From the IMG/VR virus record IMGVR_UViG_3300034062_000891, positions 1-34,500 of that record: DNA of 34,500 nt; one strand, given 5' to 3'. Shown piece by piece: positions 24,919 to 31,634 of the stretch. Made by a program: the position numbers and the translations under genes. The stretch is from a virus. Every line of letters begins with the position of its first letter. Within the stretch, counting starts at the first letter, position 1. Below the pieces are notes generated by a model. It was given only the letters and a program-made list of their open reading frames with translations, was not told the DNA's origin and searched no databases.

Positions 24919-25163
24919 ATATCTTGTATTTTATAAATTGTGCGCACTTCAAATCCATGCTCTTGTAATTGTTCATGTCTATACTTTTGCAGTTCAGATA
25001 GCTTTCCTTTCTCAGTCTTGCACTCTATAAAAAATGTCTTACCATCTTTGAGTAGCATAAGGTCTGGCATTCCGTTTTTATTGCATTGTATGATCTTGAC
25101 TACAAGATAGCCTTTCAATTCAAAATGCTTAATGGCTTTACTTTGTATTATACTCTCTCTCAA
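24912..25163 (-). CDS. VRR-NUC domain nuclease
   Basis: This 83-residue protein is a stand-alone VRR-NUC (PD-(D/E)XK family) domain: 'MRESIIQSKAIKHFELKGYL', then 'NGMPDLMLLKDGKTFFIECK', then 'GKLSELQKYRHEQLQEHG'. D34 in 'GMPD' and E47-x-K49 in 'FIECK' are the metal-binding catalytic set. Members act as flap or Holliday-junction nucleases in DNA repair and phage replication. Its stop overlaps the start of the primase-helicase gene by seven bases, so the two are translationally coupled. A role in resolving replication intermediates is inferred. Confidence 0.9.
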   Translation of the reverse strand: MRESIIQSKAIKHFELKGYLVVKIIQCNKNGMPDLMLLKDGKTFFIECKTEKGKLSELQKYRHEQLQEHGFEVRTIYKIQDIC

Positions 25164-25278
25164 TTTCTTTTAGTTTTGGTTTCACTTCTTTTACAAACTT
25201 ACCTTTGATCATAATAAAGATAGGCTTTTTCTTTTCTTTGTCTGGTAATGGCTTACGGCCTCTGGTTTCTTTTTTCAT
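25138..25278 (-). CDS. Small basic protein, 46 residues
   Basis: This ORF runs from the ATG at 25278 to the TAA at 25140-25138 and overlaps the VRR-NUC start. The product begins 'MKKETRGRKPLPDKEKKKPI' and ends 'EIEREYNTK'. The 'RGRKPLP' core is AT-hook-like and recurs in small phage proteins ('GRPxLP...K'). It may bind DNA in the replication block. No family is known. Confidence 0.55.
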   Translation of the reverse strand: MKKETRGRKPLPDKEKKKPIFIMIKGKFVKEVKPKLKEIEREYNTK

Positions 25279-25286
25279 TTTTTATT

Positions 25287-25490
25287 TTATTTGTTTTGGT
25301 TATAAGTTTCGTTGTAGTATTCTTCTGCATAATCAAAAGGTGGTATCTGTTGACCAAAATTGTAAGCATTCATTATCTGCTCTTTTTCTTTTTCAAGTGC
25401 TTTATTAAAATTCTCTTGATAAATATCCATTTTAAAATAAGGGACTGCCTCTTTTATTTCATCAATTAATTCTTGCATTGCTGTTTTCAT
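25287..25490 (-). CDS. Conserved hypothetical protein of Bacteroidota phages
   Basis: This 67-residue, helical, acidic protein has the phrases 'KTAMQELIDEIKEAV', 'ALEKEKEQIMNAYNFGQQ' and 'AEEYYNETYNQ'. The last two form a signature of a small conserved protein common in Bacteroidota phages and prophages, with no known function. It is the first gene of the leftward early block, directly downstream of a candidate TATATTTG promoter box. An early regulatory or host-modifying role is possible but unsupported. Confidence 0.65.
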   Translation of the reverse strand: MKTAMQELIDEIKEAVPYFKMDIYQENFNKALEKEKEQIMNAYNFGQQIPPFDYAEEYYNETYNQNK

Positions 25491-25507
25491 ATATTTATTA
25501 TTTGCTA

Positions 25508-25515
25508 CAAATATA
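25508..25515 (-). promoter_or_regulatory. Candidate leftward Bacteroidota-type -7 box (TATATTTG)
   Basis: The minus strand reads TATATTTG, fitting the Bacteroidota sigma-ABfr consensus TAnnTTTG, 18 bases upstream of the leftward start at 25490. No good -33 TTTG lies upstream, but an A/T-rich tract does. It drives the small gene, VRR-NUC and primase block if real. Confidence 0.45.
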
Positions 25516-25530
25516 ATTTATAAAAACTTT

Positions 25531-25571
25531 AAAAAAAATTTTTTTTTATTAAATAAATAATCTTACATTTG
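25531..25571 (+). promoter_or_regulatory. Candidate rightward promoter: A8T9 tract plus TACATTTG
   Basis: An A8T9 tract (25531-25547) is followed 16 bases later by TACATTTG (25564-25571), a TAnnTTTG box. The SSB-like start is at 25606. The same design recurs before 30091. An imperfect inverted repeat GTAGT...ACTAC lies just after the box at 25577-25595. Confidence 0.55.
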
Positions 25572-25605
25572 TTCTCGTAGTATAAAACAAACTACATTTT
25601 TAATT

Positions 25606-26199
25606 ATGGCTTTAACAAAATCAGTAGGTACAAACACTATTTACCTATCAGTTGCAGATGGCAACCTAGTCCGCCAGCACAAAGAAGCAAACCAGTACAC
25701 CACACAAAGGATCACAAAGACTGGCAAAGTGGTGAATGAGGAATTTTTTAAGGATCTAACTGCTACCATTAAAAGCATCTCTACAAGAGAGAATGATTAT
25801 GGTAAGCAATGGCAGATCACTTTTGAGGATGGAGATTCTACATATGTTATTAGCTTAGGCTATAGCAGTAGATACGCTGCATCATTCTTAAAGGCTTTGC
25901 CAAATCTTAATTTATCTAAGCCAGTAAGATTCATGCCATGGGCCATGAAAGATAAAAATGATCCTACTAAGACTATAACTGGTGTAACATTGTACCAGGA
26001 TGGAAATAAGATCGCACCTTACTACACAAAAGAAGATCCTAATGGATTACCTCAAATGCAAAAGATTAAGGTGAAAGGTAAGGAGCAGTGGGATGATTCA
26101 GATATGATGGCATTCCTAGAAAATATGGCTTTAAACATTTTCACATCTTTAACCGCTATGGAATTAGAAGATGATGAAGATGATACTGCACCTTTTTAG
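25606..26199 (+). CDS. Single-stranded DNA-binding protein-like
   Basis: This 197-residue protein is the first gene of the rightward block. Residues 45-140 have OB-fold-like strands ('ATIKSISTRENDYGKQWQITF', 'YVISLGYSSRYAASFLKALPN', 'VRFMPWAMKD', 'ITGVTLYQDGNKIAPYYT'). The last nine residues 'DDEDDTAPF' form an acidic tail ending in a Pro-Phe-like tip, as in bacterial SSB proteins where the tip recruits partner enzymes. It follows the candidate promoter at 25531-25571 by 34 bases. The recombination nucleases follow it, which fits an SSB. Distant homology was not tested. Confidence 0.65.
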   Translation: MALTKSVGTNTIYLSVADGNLVRQHKEANQYTTQRITKTGKVVNEEFFKDLTATIKSISTRENDYGKQWQITFEDGDSTYVISLGYSSRYAASFLKALPNLNLSKPVRFMPWAMKDKNDPTKTITGVTLYQDGNKIAPYYTKEDPNGLPQMQKIKVKGKEQWDDSDMMAFLENMALNIFTSLTAMELEDDEDDTAPF

Positions 26200-26271
26200 T
26201 TTGGTGGTAAATGAAGCACCAGTTAGCCTTCTGGACAAAAAGGCGCTTTTTTACACCAAAAAATATTTAAC

Positions 26272-26463
26272 ATGCCAAATAATTATAGAATAGAAAGAGA
26301 CACAAATCTAGCAGATGATTTTGTACGCTACTTTTTGTATGTAGATGATAGATTCATCACTGGATCTGATACATTAGAAGAAATAGAGCGCATTGCTCAT
26401 CTTGTATGGCTTAATGATGGTAGCCTACATGTCAAAGAAACTATTAAAGAATATACTAAATAA
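26272..26463 (+). CDS. Hypothetical protein, 63 residues
   Basis: This short acidic protein begins 'MPNNYRIERDTNLADDFVRY' and has a strand-loop-helix layout with 'FLYVDDRFITGSDTLEEIERIAHLVWLND'. No family is recognised. It lies between the SSB-like gene and the PD-(D/E)XK nuclease gene in the same transcript, seven bases before the nuclease start, so it may be an accessory protein. Confidence 0.55.
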   Translation: MPNNYRIERDTNLADDFVRYFLYVDDRFITGSDTLEEIERIAHLVWLNDGSLHVKETIKEYTK

Positions 26464-26469
26464 AAAACT

Positions 26470-27234
26470 ATGTTAGTAAAAACACACCCTAATCAATTAA
26501 CATTTGTAGATGGCAGATTCTACACAGATGACAATGGCCAGCACTATCCTAGTGCTACCACAATTTTAGAGGCTTATCCTAAGCCTTACCAATTAATGCA
26601 ATGGATGAAAGAGGTAGGCAGCAAAGCAGATGAGATCAGAGATGCTGCTGGTAGAAGAGGATCAAATGTTCACCAGCTTACAGAGGATTATGATAATGGA
26701 TTAGAATGTAATCTATTAGATGATAATGGCAAGCCTAAGTATAGCCTAGAGGAATGGAATATGTTTGAGCGCTATGTGGATTTTAGCAAGATGTATAAGC
26801 CAGAGCATTTATTAATAGAGCAAACCTTTGTTAATGGATCATTAGGCTTTGCTGGTACTCTGGATCGTATTTGTACGATAGATGGTAAAAGCTATGTGCT
26901 TGACATCAAGACCAGTAATGGCATATATAATAGCTACTGGCTGCAATTAGCGGCATATGAGATGTTATACATGAATGCCTTTACCAGCTTAGATGTAGCT
27001 CAAAAATTAAATTTACCAGCTACTATTGATGGTGTAGCTATCTTATGGCTTAATGCTAAGACCAGGACCTATGGCAAAAATGGAGCTATTCAAGGGCCAG
27101 GCTGGCAGATGGTGACCAGAGAGGATAGATCAAAAGACTGGGATTTATTCCAATCTGTGCAAAAGTTATGGTTAGCTGAGCATGAAGATGATAAGCCTAG
27201 AGAATTTAGTTATCAATTATCTCATAAAAAGTAG
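26470..27234 (+). CDS. PD-(D/E)XK exonuclease (RecB/Cas4-like)
   Basis: This 254-residue nuclease of the RecB-type PD-(D/E)XK superfamily carries 'GRRGSNVHQL' (H68), 'LGFAGTLDRI' (D132), 'YVLDIKTSN' (D145, K147) and 'WLQLAAYEML' (Q159, Y163), the standard catalytic order. The N-terminal 'YPSATTILEAYPKPYQLMQW' segment is typical of the phage branch of this family. It probably degrades 5' ends or trims ssDNA for recombination with the SSB-like protein and the SF2 helicase nearby. It has no separate helicase domain. The role is inferred from family and operon. Confidence 0.85.
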   Translation: MLVKTHPNQLTFVDGRFYTDDNGQHYPSATTILEAYPKPYQLMQWMKEVGSKADEIRDAAGRRGSNVHQLTEDYDNGLECNLLDDNGKPKYSLEEWNMFERYVDFSKMYKPEHLLIEQTFVNGSLGFAGTLDRICTIDGKSYVLDIKTSNGIYNSYWLQLAAYEMLYMNAFTSLDVAQKLNLPATIDGVAILWLNAKTRTYGKNGAIQGPGWQMVTREDRSKDWDLFQSVQKLWLAEHEDDKPREFSYQLSHKK

Positions 27235-27246
27235 TAATTTTATCCC

Positions 27247-27978
27247 ATGGCTACCAAAAGAAAACGATTATATTTTGACATAGAGACTAGTCCGAATATT
27301 GGATTCTTTTGGCAGTCTGGGTATAAATTAAATATTGGCTATCAAAACATCTTAAAAGAAAGAGCGATCATTTGCATTTGCTATAAATGGGAGGGAGAGA
27401 AAGATGTGCAAGCATTGACCTGGGATAAAAAGCAAAGTGATAAAAAGATGCTGCAAGATTTTATAAAGATAGTAGATAGCGCAGATGAGCTGGTAGGGCA
27501 TAATGGTGATAAATTTGATCTTGCCTGGATTCGCACTAGATGTTTATTTCATGGCATTCAAATGTTTCCTAACTATACTACCATAGATACTTTAAAAGTA
27601 GCTAGATCAAAATTTAAATTTAATAGCAATAGGCTAAATTATATAGCAGACTTTTTAGGCATTGGCCAGAAGATCAAAACAGATTTTGATCTCTGGAAAG
27701 ATATAGCCTTAAAGAATGACATGAAGGCGCTAGATAAAATGGTTAAGTATTGCAAAATGGATGTAGTGTTATTACAAAAAGTACATGAGCATTTGAGTAC
27801 ACACATACCAGCTAAAACCCACTATGGTGTGGTGTTTGGTGAGGATAGAGGTACATGTGCTAATTGTGGATCAGATGATTTGATAAAGCATTCTAATAGA
27901 GTATTAGCATCTGGATCAAAAAAGATAGTTTATAAGTGCAAGACTTGTAGTCACTATACTACTAAAAATGATAAATGA
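27247..27978 (+). CDS. RNase H-fold 3'-5' exonuclease with zinc ribbon
   Basis: This 243-residue protein has the DEDD motifs of the DnaQ/polymerase-exonuclease family: 'YFDIETSP' (D11, E13), 'GHNGDKFDLAWI' (D91) and 'YCKMDVVLL' (D172, with Tyr at 168). The C-terminus adds a zinc ribbon, C204-x2-C207 ('CANC') and C231-x2-C234 ('CKTC'). It resembles the exonuclease part of phage polymerases (YprB-like), but no polymerase domain follows. It may proofread or process ends in recombination. It overlaps the next gene start by four bases (ATGA). Confidence 0.85.
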   Translation: MATKRKRLYFDIETSPNIGFFWQSGYKLNIGYQNILKERAIICICYKWEGEKDVQALTWDKKQSDKKMLQDFIKIVDSADELVGHNGDKFDLAWIRTRCLFHGIQMFPNYTTIDTLKVARSKFKFNSNRLNYIADFLGIGQKIKTDFDLWKDIALKNDMKALDKMVKYCKMDVVLLQKVHEHLSTHIPAKTHYGVVFGEDRGTCANCGSDDLIKHSNRVLASGSKKIVYKCKTCSHYTTKNDK

Positions 27979-28199
27979 TGAAGGCAGAAGATGTGCAGAT
28001 AGGTGGTGATCATTACAAGATATATAAGATCCAGCCTACAGAATTTATACATAGCAATAGCATACCTTTTATAGAGGGCAATGTTATTAAGTATGTGATG
28101 AGGCATAAACATAAAAACGGCATAGAAGATTTAAAAAAGGCAAGACATTATATAGACTTATTAATTCAATATGAGTATGAAGATCCCAAAAAATTTTAA
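27975..28199 (+). CDS. DUF3310 family protein
   Basis: This 74-residue protein has the full signature of DUF3310: 'GGDHYKIYKIQPTEFIHSN', 'PFIEGNVIKYVMRHKHKNG' and 'EDLKKARHYIDLLI'. The family is widespread in phages and linked to nucleotide metabolism, though a biochemical role is not settled. It starts at either of two adjacent ATGs (27975, 27978), overlapping the exonuclease stop. It is probably co-translated with the neighbours. Confidence 0.9.
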   Translation: MMKAEDVQIGGDHYKIYKIQPTEFIHSNSIPFIEGNVIKYVMRHKHKNGIEDLKKARHYIDLLIQYEYEDPKKF

Positions 28200-28203
28200 C
28201 AAA

Positions 28204-28368
28204 ATGAAAGCTACAGAGCAAGAGGCATGGTTAGTGAAAAAGTACACTGAGGTGGTGCAATTAGAGCAGCATATAAAAAAACTTTTGGCAATGGTGAGAG
28301 GTGGTCAAGCTATATTTTTCCCAGATAATATAGATAGGCCAGATGAGGCTATATTAAAAGATGCTTAA
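28204..28368 (+). CDS. Small hypothetical helical protein
   Basis: From the ATG at 28204 this reads as 54 residues ('MKATEQEAWLVKKYTEVVQL', then 'GQAIFFPDNIDRPDEAILKD'). A start at 28171 is also open but overlaps the DUF3310 gene by 29 bases and adds a low-quality N-terminus, so I prefer 28204. It is helical and charged. No family is recognised. It overlaps the zincin start by eight bases, suggesting translational coupling. Confidence 0.5.
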   Translation: MKATEQEAWLVKKYTEVVQLEQHIKKLLAMVRGGQAIFFPDNIDRPDEAILKDA

Positions 28369-28633
28369 AATTAAGATCATATATCGGAAGCTGGGCAGAG
28401 AGAAGGCCCATGGCATGGCATCCAGTGATGGCATAGTGGAGCTTGATGAGCGCCTAAAAGGAAAGAAGCATCTAGAGATTCTGATCCATGAGGTGTTACA
28501 TTTATTATATCCCAGAAACTCAGAAGAGACTATAGTGCGTAATTCTGTGACATTAACCAGGATTCTCTGGAAAGAAGGCTATAGGAGAATAGATCAAAAA
28601 GAAGATGAGCCATTACAAGATGGCCAGATATAA
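28361..28633 (+). CDS. Zincin-like metallopeptidase (HEVLH)
   Basis: This 90-residue protein carries H43-E44-V-L-H47 ('LIHEVLHLLYP'), an HExxH zinc site, with further acids at 'SEE' (residues 54-56) that could supply the third ligand. 'IVRNSVTLTRILWKEGYRRI' follows. It is very short for a peptidase, but small single-domain zincins of this style recur in Bacteroidota phage early operons. The substrate is unknown and host-directed proteolysis is possible. The same frame remains open for 27 codons after its TAA stop. Confidence 0.7.
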   Translation: MLKIKIIYRKLGREKAHGMASSDGIVELDERLKGKKHLEILIHEVLHLLYPRNSEETIVRNSVTLTRILWKEGYRRIDQKEDEPLQDGQI

Positions 28634-28671
28634 TACTGCATTACCTCTGAGCAGTTTAATATGATGAGGTC

Positions 28672-28736
28672 ATGGCTGGGAATAAATTATCAAATAGGGG
28701 TGTTTGGTTATGTTTAAACGATCCCAGCCATTTTTT
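28672..28736 (+). terminator. Hairpin with ten-pair stem and T-run (terminator-like)
   Basis: ATGGCTGGGA (28672-28681) pairs perfectly with TCCCAGCCAT (28722-28731), followed by further T to 28736. The 40-base loop is unusually large for an intrinsic terminator, so it may act as an attenuator or a structured RNA between the zincin and helicase genes. Confidence 0.6.
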
Positions 28737-28752
28737 ACATTAAATTTTACCA

Positions 28753-29979
28753 ATGCAATTAAGAGATTATCAAGTAGATATTGCTGATCAAGCTATAGCT
28801 ATACTTAAAGAATTTGGCCTGGTGTATCTAGCCATGCAAGTGCGTACTGGTAAGACTATTACCAGCTTGCATATTGCTAGCTTATATGGTGCAAAGAAAG
28901 TATTATTTGTTACTAAGAAAAAGGCCATTAGCAGCATCCAGGATGATTATGATAATAGTAACTGCTTGTATGATATTGATATAATTAACTTTGAGCAAGT
29001 ACATAAAGTAATACAAAGCTATGATGTGATCATAGTAGATGAGGCACACTCTTTAGGGCAATACCCTATACCATCTGAGCGCACAAAAGCTTTAAAAGTT
29101 ATATGCGAAGGCAAGCCAATTATTTATTTATCTGGCACACCTAGTCCAGAATCTTATGCGCAGATGTACCACCAGTTTTGGATCAGCAGCTATAGTCCTT
29201 TTAATGGATATGCTAACTTTTACAAGTGGCATAAAGAGTATGGCATCCCAGCTAAAAAATATGTATTTAATAGGGAGCTTGCAGATTATAGCAAAGTAAA
29301 GCAAGAGAGGATCAGTACAGAAATATCACATCTTATGCTCACTTATACTCAAGAGGAGGCAGGCTTTGAAAGCCTGGTGCATGAGGTGATCTTATATGTG
29401 CCTATGTCTGATCGCATTAAATGGGCAATAGATAGGATTAGAAAGGATAAGTTATTTAGGACTAAAGATGGCCAGTTAATACTAGCAGATACGGCAGTAA
29501 AAGAGATGCAGAAAATCCACCAGATATGCTCTGGATCAGTCAAGACTGAGGATGGCAATGCAGTGATATTTGATGATACTAAGGCTAATTTTATCAAAGA
29601 GCGCTTTAAGGGCCAAAAGATAGCCATATTTTACAAGTACATAGCAGAAGGTATGCAGCTTAGGGTAACCTTTGCTGGGCGCATTATAGAAGATCCTATG
29701 GCTTTTAATGAGGCATTTGGTGATGCAGTATTTATTTCCCAGATTCAATCTGGCAGAGAGGGCATTAATTTAAGCTCAGCAGATGCGCTAGTGATGTATA
29801 ATATTGATTTTTCAGCAGTTAGCTACTGGCAGTCCAGGGCCAGAATGCAGACAAAGGATCGCACAGAGGCATCTAATGTGTACTGGATATTCACCCAGGG
29901 AGGCATAGAGGAGCGTATTTTCGGCATGGTCCAGAATAAAAAAGATTACACTTTAAGCCATTTTAAAAAATATATTTAA
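28753..29979 (+). CDS. SF2 DNA helicase (DEAH, SNF2-like)
   Basis: This 408-residue helicase has 'RDYQ' at its N-terminus, Walker A 'QVRTGKT' (29-35), DEAH box (D96-H99), motif III 'SGTP' (127-130), and, in the second RecA-like domain, 'ISQIQSGREGINLS' and 'YWQSRARMQTKDR' (motifs V and VI with arginine finger). The N-terminal and C-terminal halves are both complete. It is typical of phage helicases that act with SSB and nucleases in recombination or replication restart. It follows the hairpin at 28672-28736 and ends shortly before the A7T8 promoter tract. Confidence 0.9.
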   Translation: MQLRDYQVDIADQAIAILKEFGLVYLAMQVRTGKTITSLHIASLYGAKKVLFVTKKKAISSIQDDYDNSNCLYDIDIINFEQVHKVIQSYDVIIVDEAHSLGQYPIPSERTKALKVICEGKPIIYLSGTPSPESYAQMYHQFWISSYSPFNGYANFYKWHKEYGIPAKKYVFNRELADYSKVKQERISTEISHLMLTYTQEEAGFESLVHEVILYVPMSDRIKWAIDRIRKDKLFRTKDGQLILADTAVKEMQKIHQICSGSVKTEDGNAVIFDDTKANFIKERFKGQKIAIFYKYIAEGMQLRVTFAGRIIEDPMAFNEAFGDAVFISQIQSGREGINLSSADALVMYNIDFSAVSYWQSRARMQTKDRTEASNVYWIFTQGGIEERIFGMVQNKKDYTLSHFKKYI

Positions 29980-30018
29980 AAAAATTTTTTTTAATTAAAT
30001 TAAAATACCTTAGCTTTG
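29978..30018 (+). promoter_or_regulatory. Candidate rightward promoter: A7T8 tract plus TAGCTTTG
   Basis: An A7T8 tract (29978-29992) is followed 18 bases later by TAGCTTTG (30011-30018), with the next ORF at 30091. It repeats the design at 25531-25571. The roughly 70-base leader contains TAGG/CCTA pairing and a repeated TTTTTAA element before the ATG. Confidence 0.5.
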
Positions 30019-30090
30019 ATTTATCAATGCGTTTAGGAAGGTATCGCCTATGGAACAATCTTCATACTTTTTAATTTTTAATTTTTAATT

Positions 30091-30219
30091 ATGAACACGC
30101 TGAAAACACCACAACAAAAAGCAAATGAGCGCTACCGCTCAGAAAGTATTAATCCGCTATATGCTGGCATTATCCTGGCAGTAGCTTTTATCTTAACTGC
30201 TATAATTGAAAACCTATGA
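30091..30219 (+). CDS. Small membrane peptide, 42 residues
   Basis: This peptide reads 'MNTLKTPQQKANERYRSESI' then a hydrophobic segment of about 18 residues ('LYAGIILAVAFILTAII') and ends 'ENL'. It looks like a single-span inner-membrane peptide. A repeated TTTTTAA leader precedes its ATG. It is the first gene after the candidate promoter at 29978-30018. Function unknown. Confidence 0.55.
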   Translation: MNTLKTPQQKANERYRSESINPLYAGIILAVAFILTAIIENL

Positions 30220-30332
30220 TAAAGACTATATTAACCTTTATAAAGTTTTTTATAATAGCAGTGCCACTGGCATGCTTCTTATATGTAACATTATTTTTAA
30301 TCGCAAAAATGAAAGAATATGGCAAATCATAA
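30216..30332 (+). CDS. Small membrane peptide, 38 residues
   Basis: The ATG overlaps the stop of the gene before (ATGA). The product is 'MIKTILTFIKFFIIAVPLAC' and then a continued hydrophobic 'FLYVTLFLIA' with a basic tail 'KMKEYGKS'. It is a single-span membrane peptide. Its stop overlaps the next start. The tight packing of two membrane peptides suggests a joint function, possibly at the host envelope, which is an inference only. Confidence 0.5.
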   Translation: MIKTILTFIKFFIIAVPLACFLYVTLFLIAKMKEYGKS

Positions 30333-30504
30333 AGCATGGGTAGATTTACCCATAGTACATAAAATAGCATTAGTAGGTAAGATCACACACCTTTTACAGA
30401 ATCAATACCCTTATTACTTAGAGATGCTGGATATGATCAGCAAAGCAGAGGATGATGGAATTTTTAGTGATGTAGTAATAAATAATACAGATGAGCAGAT
30501 TTAA
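30319..30504 (+). CDS. Hypothetical protein, 61 residues
   Basis: This small helical protein begins 'MANHKAWVDLPIVHKIALVG' and has a 'LLQNQYPYYLEMLDMISKAED' segment, with an acidic C-terminus. It overlaps the previous stop by 14 bases and the next start by 14 bases. No family is recognised. It lies directly upstream of the DnaA-like gene and may work with it. Confidence 0.55.
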   Translation: MANHKAWVDLPIVHKIALVGKITHLLQNQYPYYLEMLDMISKAEDDGIFSDVVINNTDEQI

Positions 30505-30880
30505 AGATGTACTTAAATATATCCAGCTTTACACTGGATGCAATGATCACGCATTAAAAAGAATTGATGTGATGCTGCAAGAGAAGATCAAAGCAGTGCC
30601 AGATAAAATAGTAGAGGTAAGGTATGTGGAGAAATTCTCTAGGAAGGGAATAGATCCAAATTTAACTCTTGCTGATTTTACTGAGCAATATTGTGTAGCA
30701 AATAACACTAGCTATAAAATGCTTTGTGATAGATCCAGGAAAACTGAGATAGTAATAAATAGGAATAGATTTGTAACATCTGCCTATAAAGAAGGCTACT
30801 CTGCCAGTGAGCTGGGTAGATATTTAGGATTTTGTCATGCTAGCATATTGCATGCATTGCATGAATCTAAGAAAAAGTAG
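30491..30880 (+). CDS. DnaA domain IV-like DNA-binding protein
   Basis: This 129-residue protein ends in a domain like the DNA-binding domain IV of the replication initiator DnaA. Residues 80-125 have the order R-x-R, 'IVINRNRFVTSAYKEGYSASELGRYLG', then 'CHASILHALHE', which corresponds to the SxxEIG...HTTVxxA helices of DnaA. The first 55 residues are a separate helical part ('RFKDVLKYIQLYTGC'). There is no AAA+ ATPase domain. It could bind a phage origin or compete with host DnaA. It is the last gene of the rightward block and overlaps the endolysin convergently by 14 bases. Confidence 0.75.
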   Translation: MSRFKDVLKYIQLYTGCNDHALKRIDVMLQEKIKAVPDKIVEVRYVEKFSRKGIDPNLTLADFTEQYCVANNTSYKMLCDRSRKTEIVINRNRFVTSAYKEGYSASELGRYLGFCHASILHALHESKKK

Positions 30881-31337
30881 AATAGGTAGTCTTACCATTC
30901 ACCTTAGTAGCCTTTAGGATTTGATTTCTTAAAGGCTTCTTTGTTGTATAGCTTACATGTACCCAGTCTGGATTAGTAGCATTCCCAAATTCGTAAATAA
31001 GCTGATCAAATTTTAAGTTATCCTTAATGTAATCAAATACCATTTTATTAGTTACACCATTGCTAGAATTATCCATATCAATGTCTATAGCCTCACCTTT
31101 GCTATGCTGAGAAGTAGGAGATGCACCTGGTGTCACTGCATTAAGAGCCTCTGATCTGTAGCCAGATGAGATATGAATAGGCACTCTAAAGTGATTACGG
31201 ATCTTCTCAAATACATTTTCTGCTAATGCTTTAAAGTTTTCTATATGCTCTGGTGTAGGCATATTACTAATACCATGTCTTTTAGCAGATTCACTTCTAG
31301 TAACCTCAGCTAGATCAAGATGCTCAGATAATTTCAT
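30867..31337 (-). CDS. Endolysin, peptidase M15 family
   Basis: This 156-residue M15-type D,D- or L,D-carboxypeptidase would cut peptidoglycan peptides at lysis. The motif order is 'SSGYRSEALN', 'SQHSKGEAIDID' with H78 and D85, 'DQLIYEFG', and 'DWVHVSY' with H127. H78, D85 and H127 are the expected zinc ligands. No signal peptide is seen, so export would depend on a holin. It is the last gene of the leftward lysis block. Confidence 0.9.
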   Translation of the reverse strand: MKLSEHLDLAEVTRSESAKRHGISNMPTPEHIENFKALAENVFEKIRNHFRVPIHISSGYRSEALNAVTPGASPTSQHSKGEAIDIDMDNSSNGVTNKMVFDYIKDNLKFDQLIYEFGNATNPDWVHVSYTTKKPLRNQILKATKVNGKTTYSTFS

Positions 31338-31338
31338 A

Positions 31339-31425
31339 TTAGATCATTTTAGAGAAAAAATAAATGATTAAAGATCCCCATAATATGGCAGCTCCTATCA
31401 ATACTCTTTTTTCGTAATTAGTCAT
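31339..31425 (-). CDS. Tiny membrane peptide, 28 residues
   Basis: This ORF starts at the ATG at 31425 and overlaps the end of the holin-like gene by eight bases. The product is 'MTNYEKRVLIGAAILWGSLI' and then 'IYFFSKMI', a single membrane span with a basic N-terminal turn. It sits between holin and endolysin genes, so it may be a lysis regulator or second holin. This is a weak but well placed call. Confidence 0.4.
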   Translation of the reverse strand: MTNYEKRVLIGAAILWGSLIIYFFSKMI

Positions 31426-31633
31426 TTTTTTTAAAAATTTTTTCTACAGATGTAAGGCCCAAAGTTCCAAATGCTAACATGGCTACTGCCTCTACTAAAA
31501 TAGGAGATGGTGCAGTATGCTCATCACTAAACTGATTATGGTACATAGTAGCACATAATGCAATAGTACAAAGAAGGCCACAAAGGCGCTTCATGCTTAA
31601 TCTACCATTATCTTCTGTAAAAAATTGCTTCAT
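31418..31633 (-). CDS. Putative holin, 71 residues
   Basis: This protein begins 'MKQFFTEDNGRLSMKRLCGL', a conserved start of small phage holins in Bacteroidota. It has two hydrophobic segments ('LCGLLCTIALCATMY' and 'ILVEAVAMLAFGTLGL') and a basic C-terminus 'EKIFKKND'. It is next to the M15 endolysin. Holins form inner-membrane lesions that release the endolysin. The role is inferred from topology and position. Confidence 0.65.
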   Translation of the reverse strand: MKQFFTEDNGRLSMKRLCGLLCTIALCATMYHNQFSDEHTAPSPILVEAVAMLAFGTLGLTSVEKIFKKND

Positions 31634-31634
31634 A

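Noticed and set aside
26197-26270. Possible terminator or hairpin and a 19-codon ORF (26211-26270) after the SSB-like gene.
   Set aside because: The TTTGGTG and CACCAAA arms are far apart and the GC stem is only three pairs. The 19-codon ORF has no conserved look and no leader signal.
30069-30090. Repeated TTTTTAA element before 30091 as a possible satellite or recombination site.
   Set aside because: It is a simple A/T-rich leader like those in front of other starts in this window, and too short to call a functional repeat.
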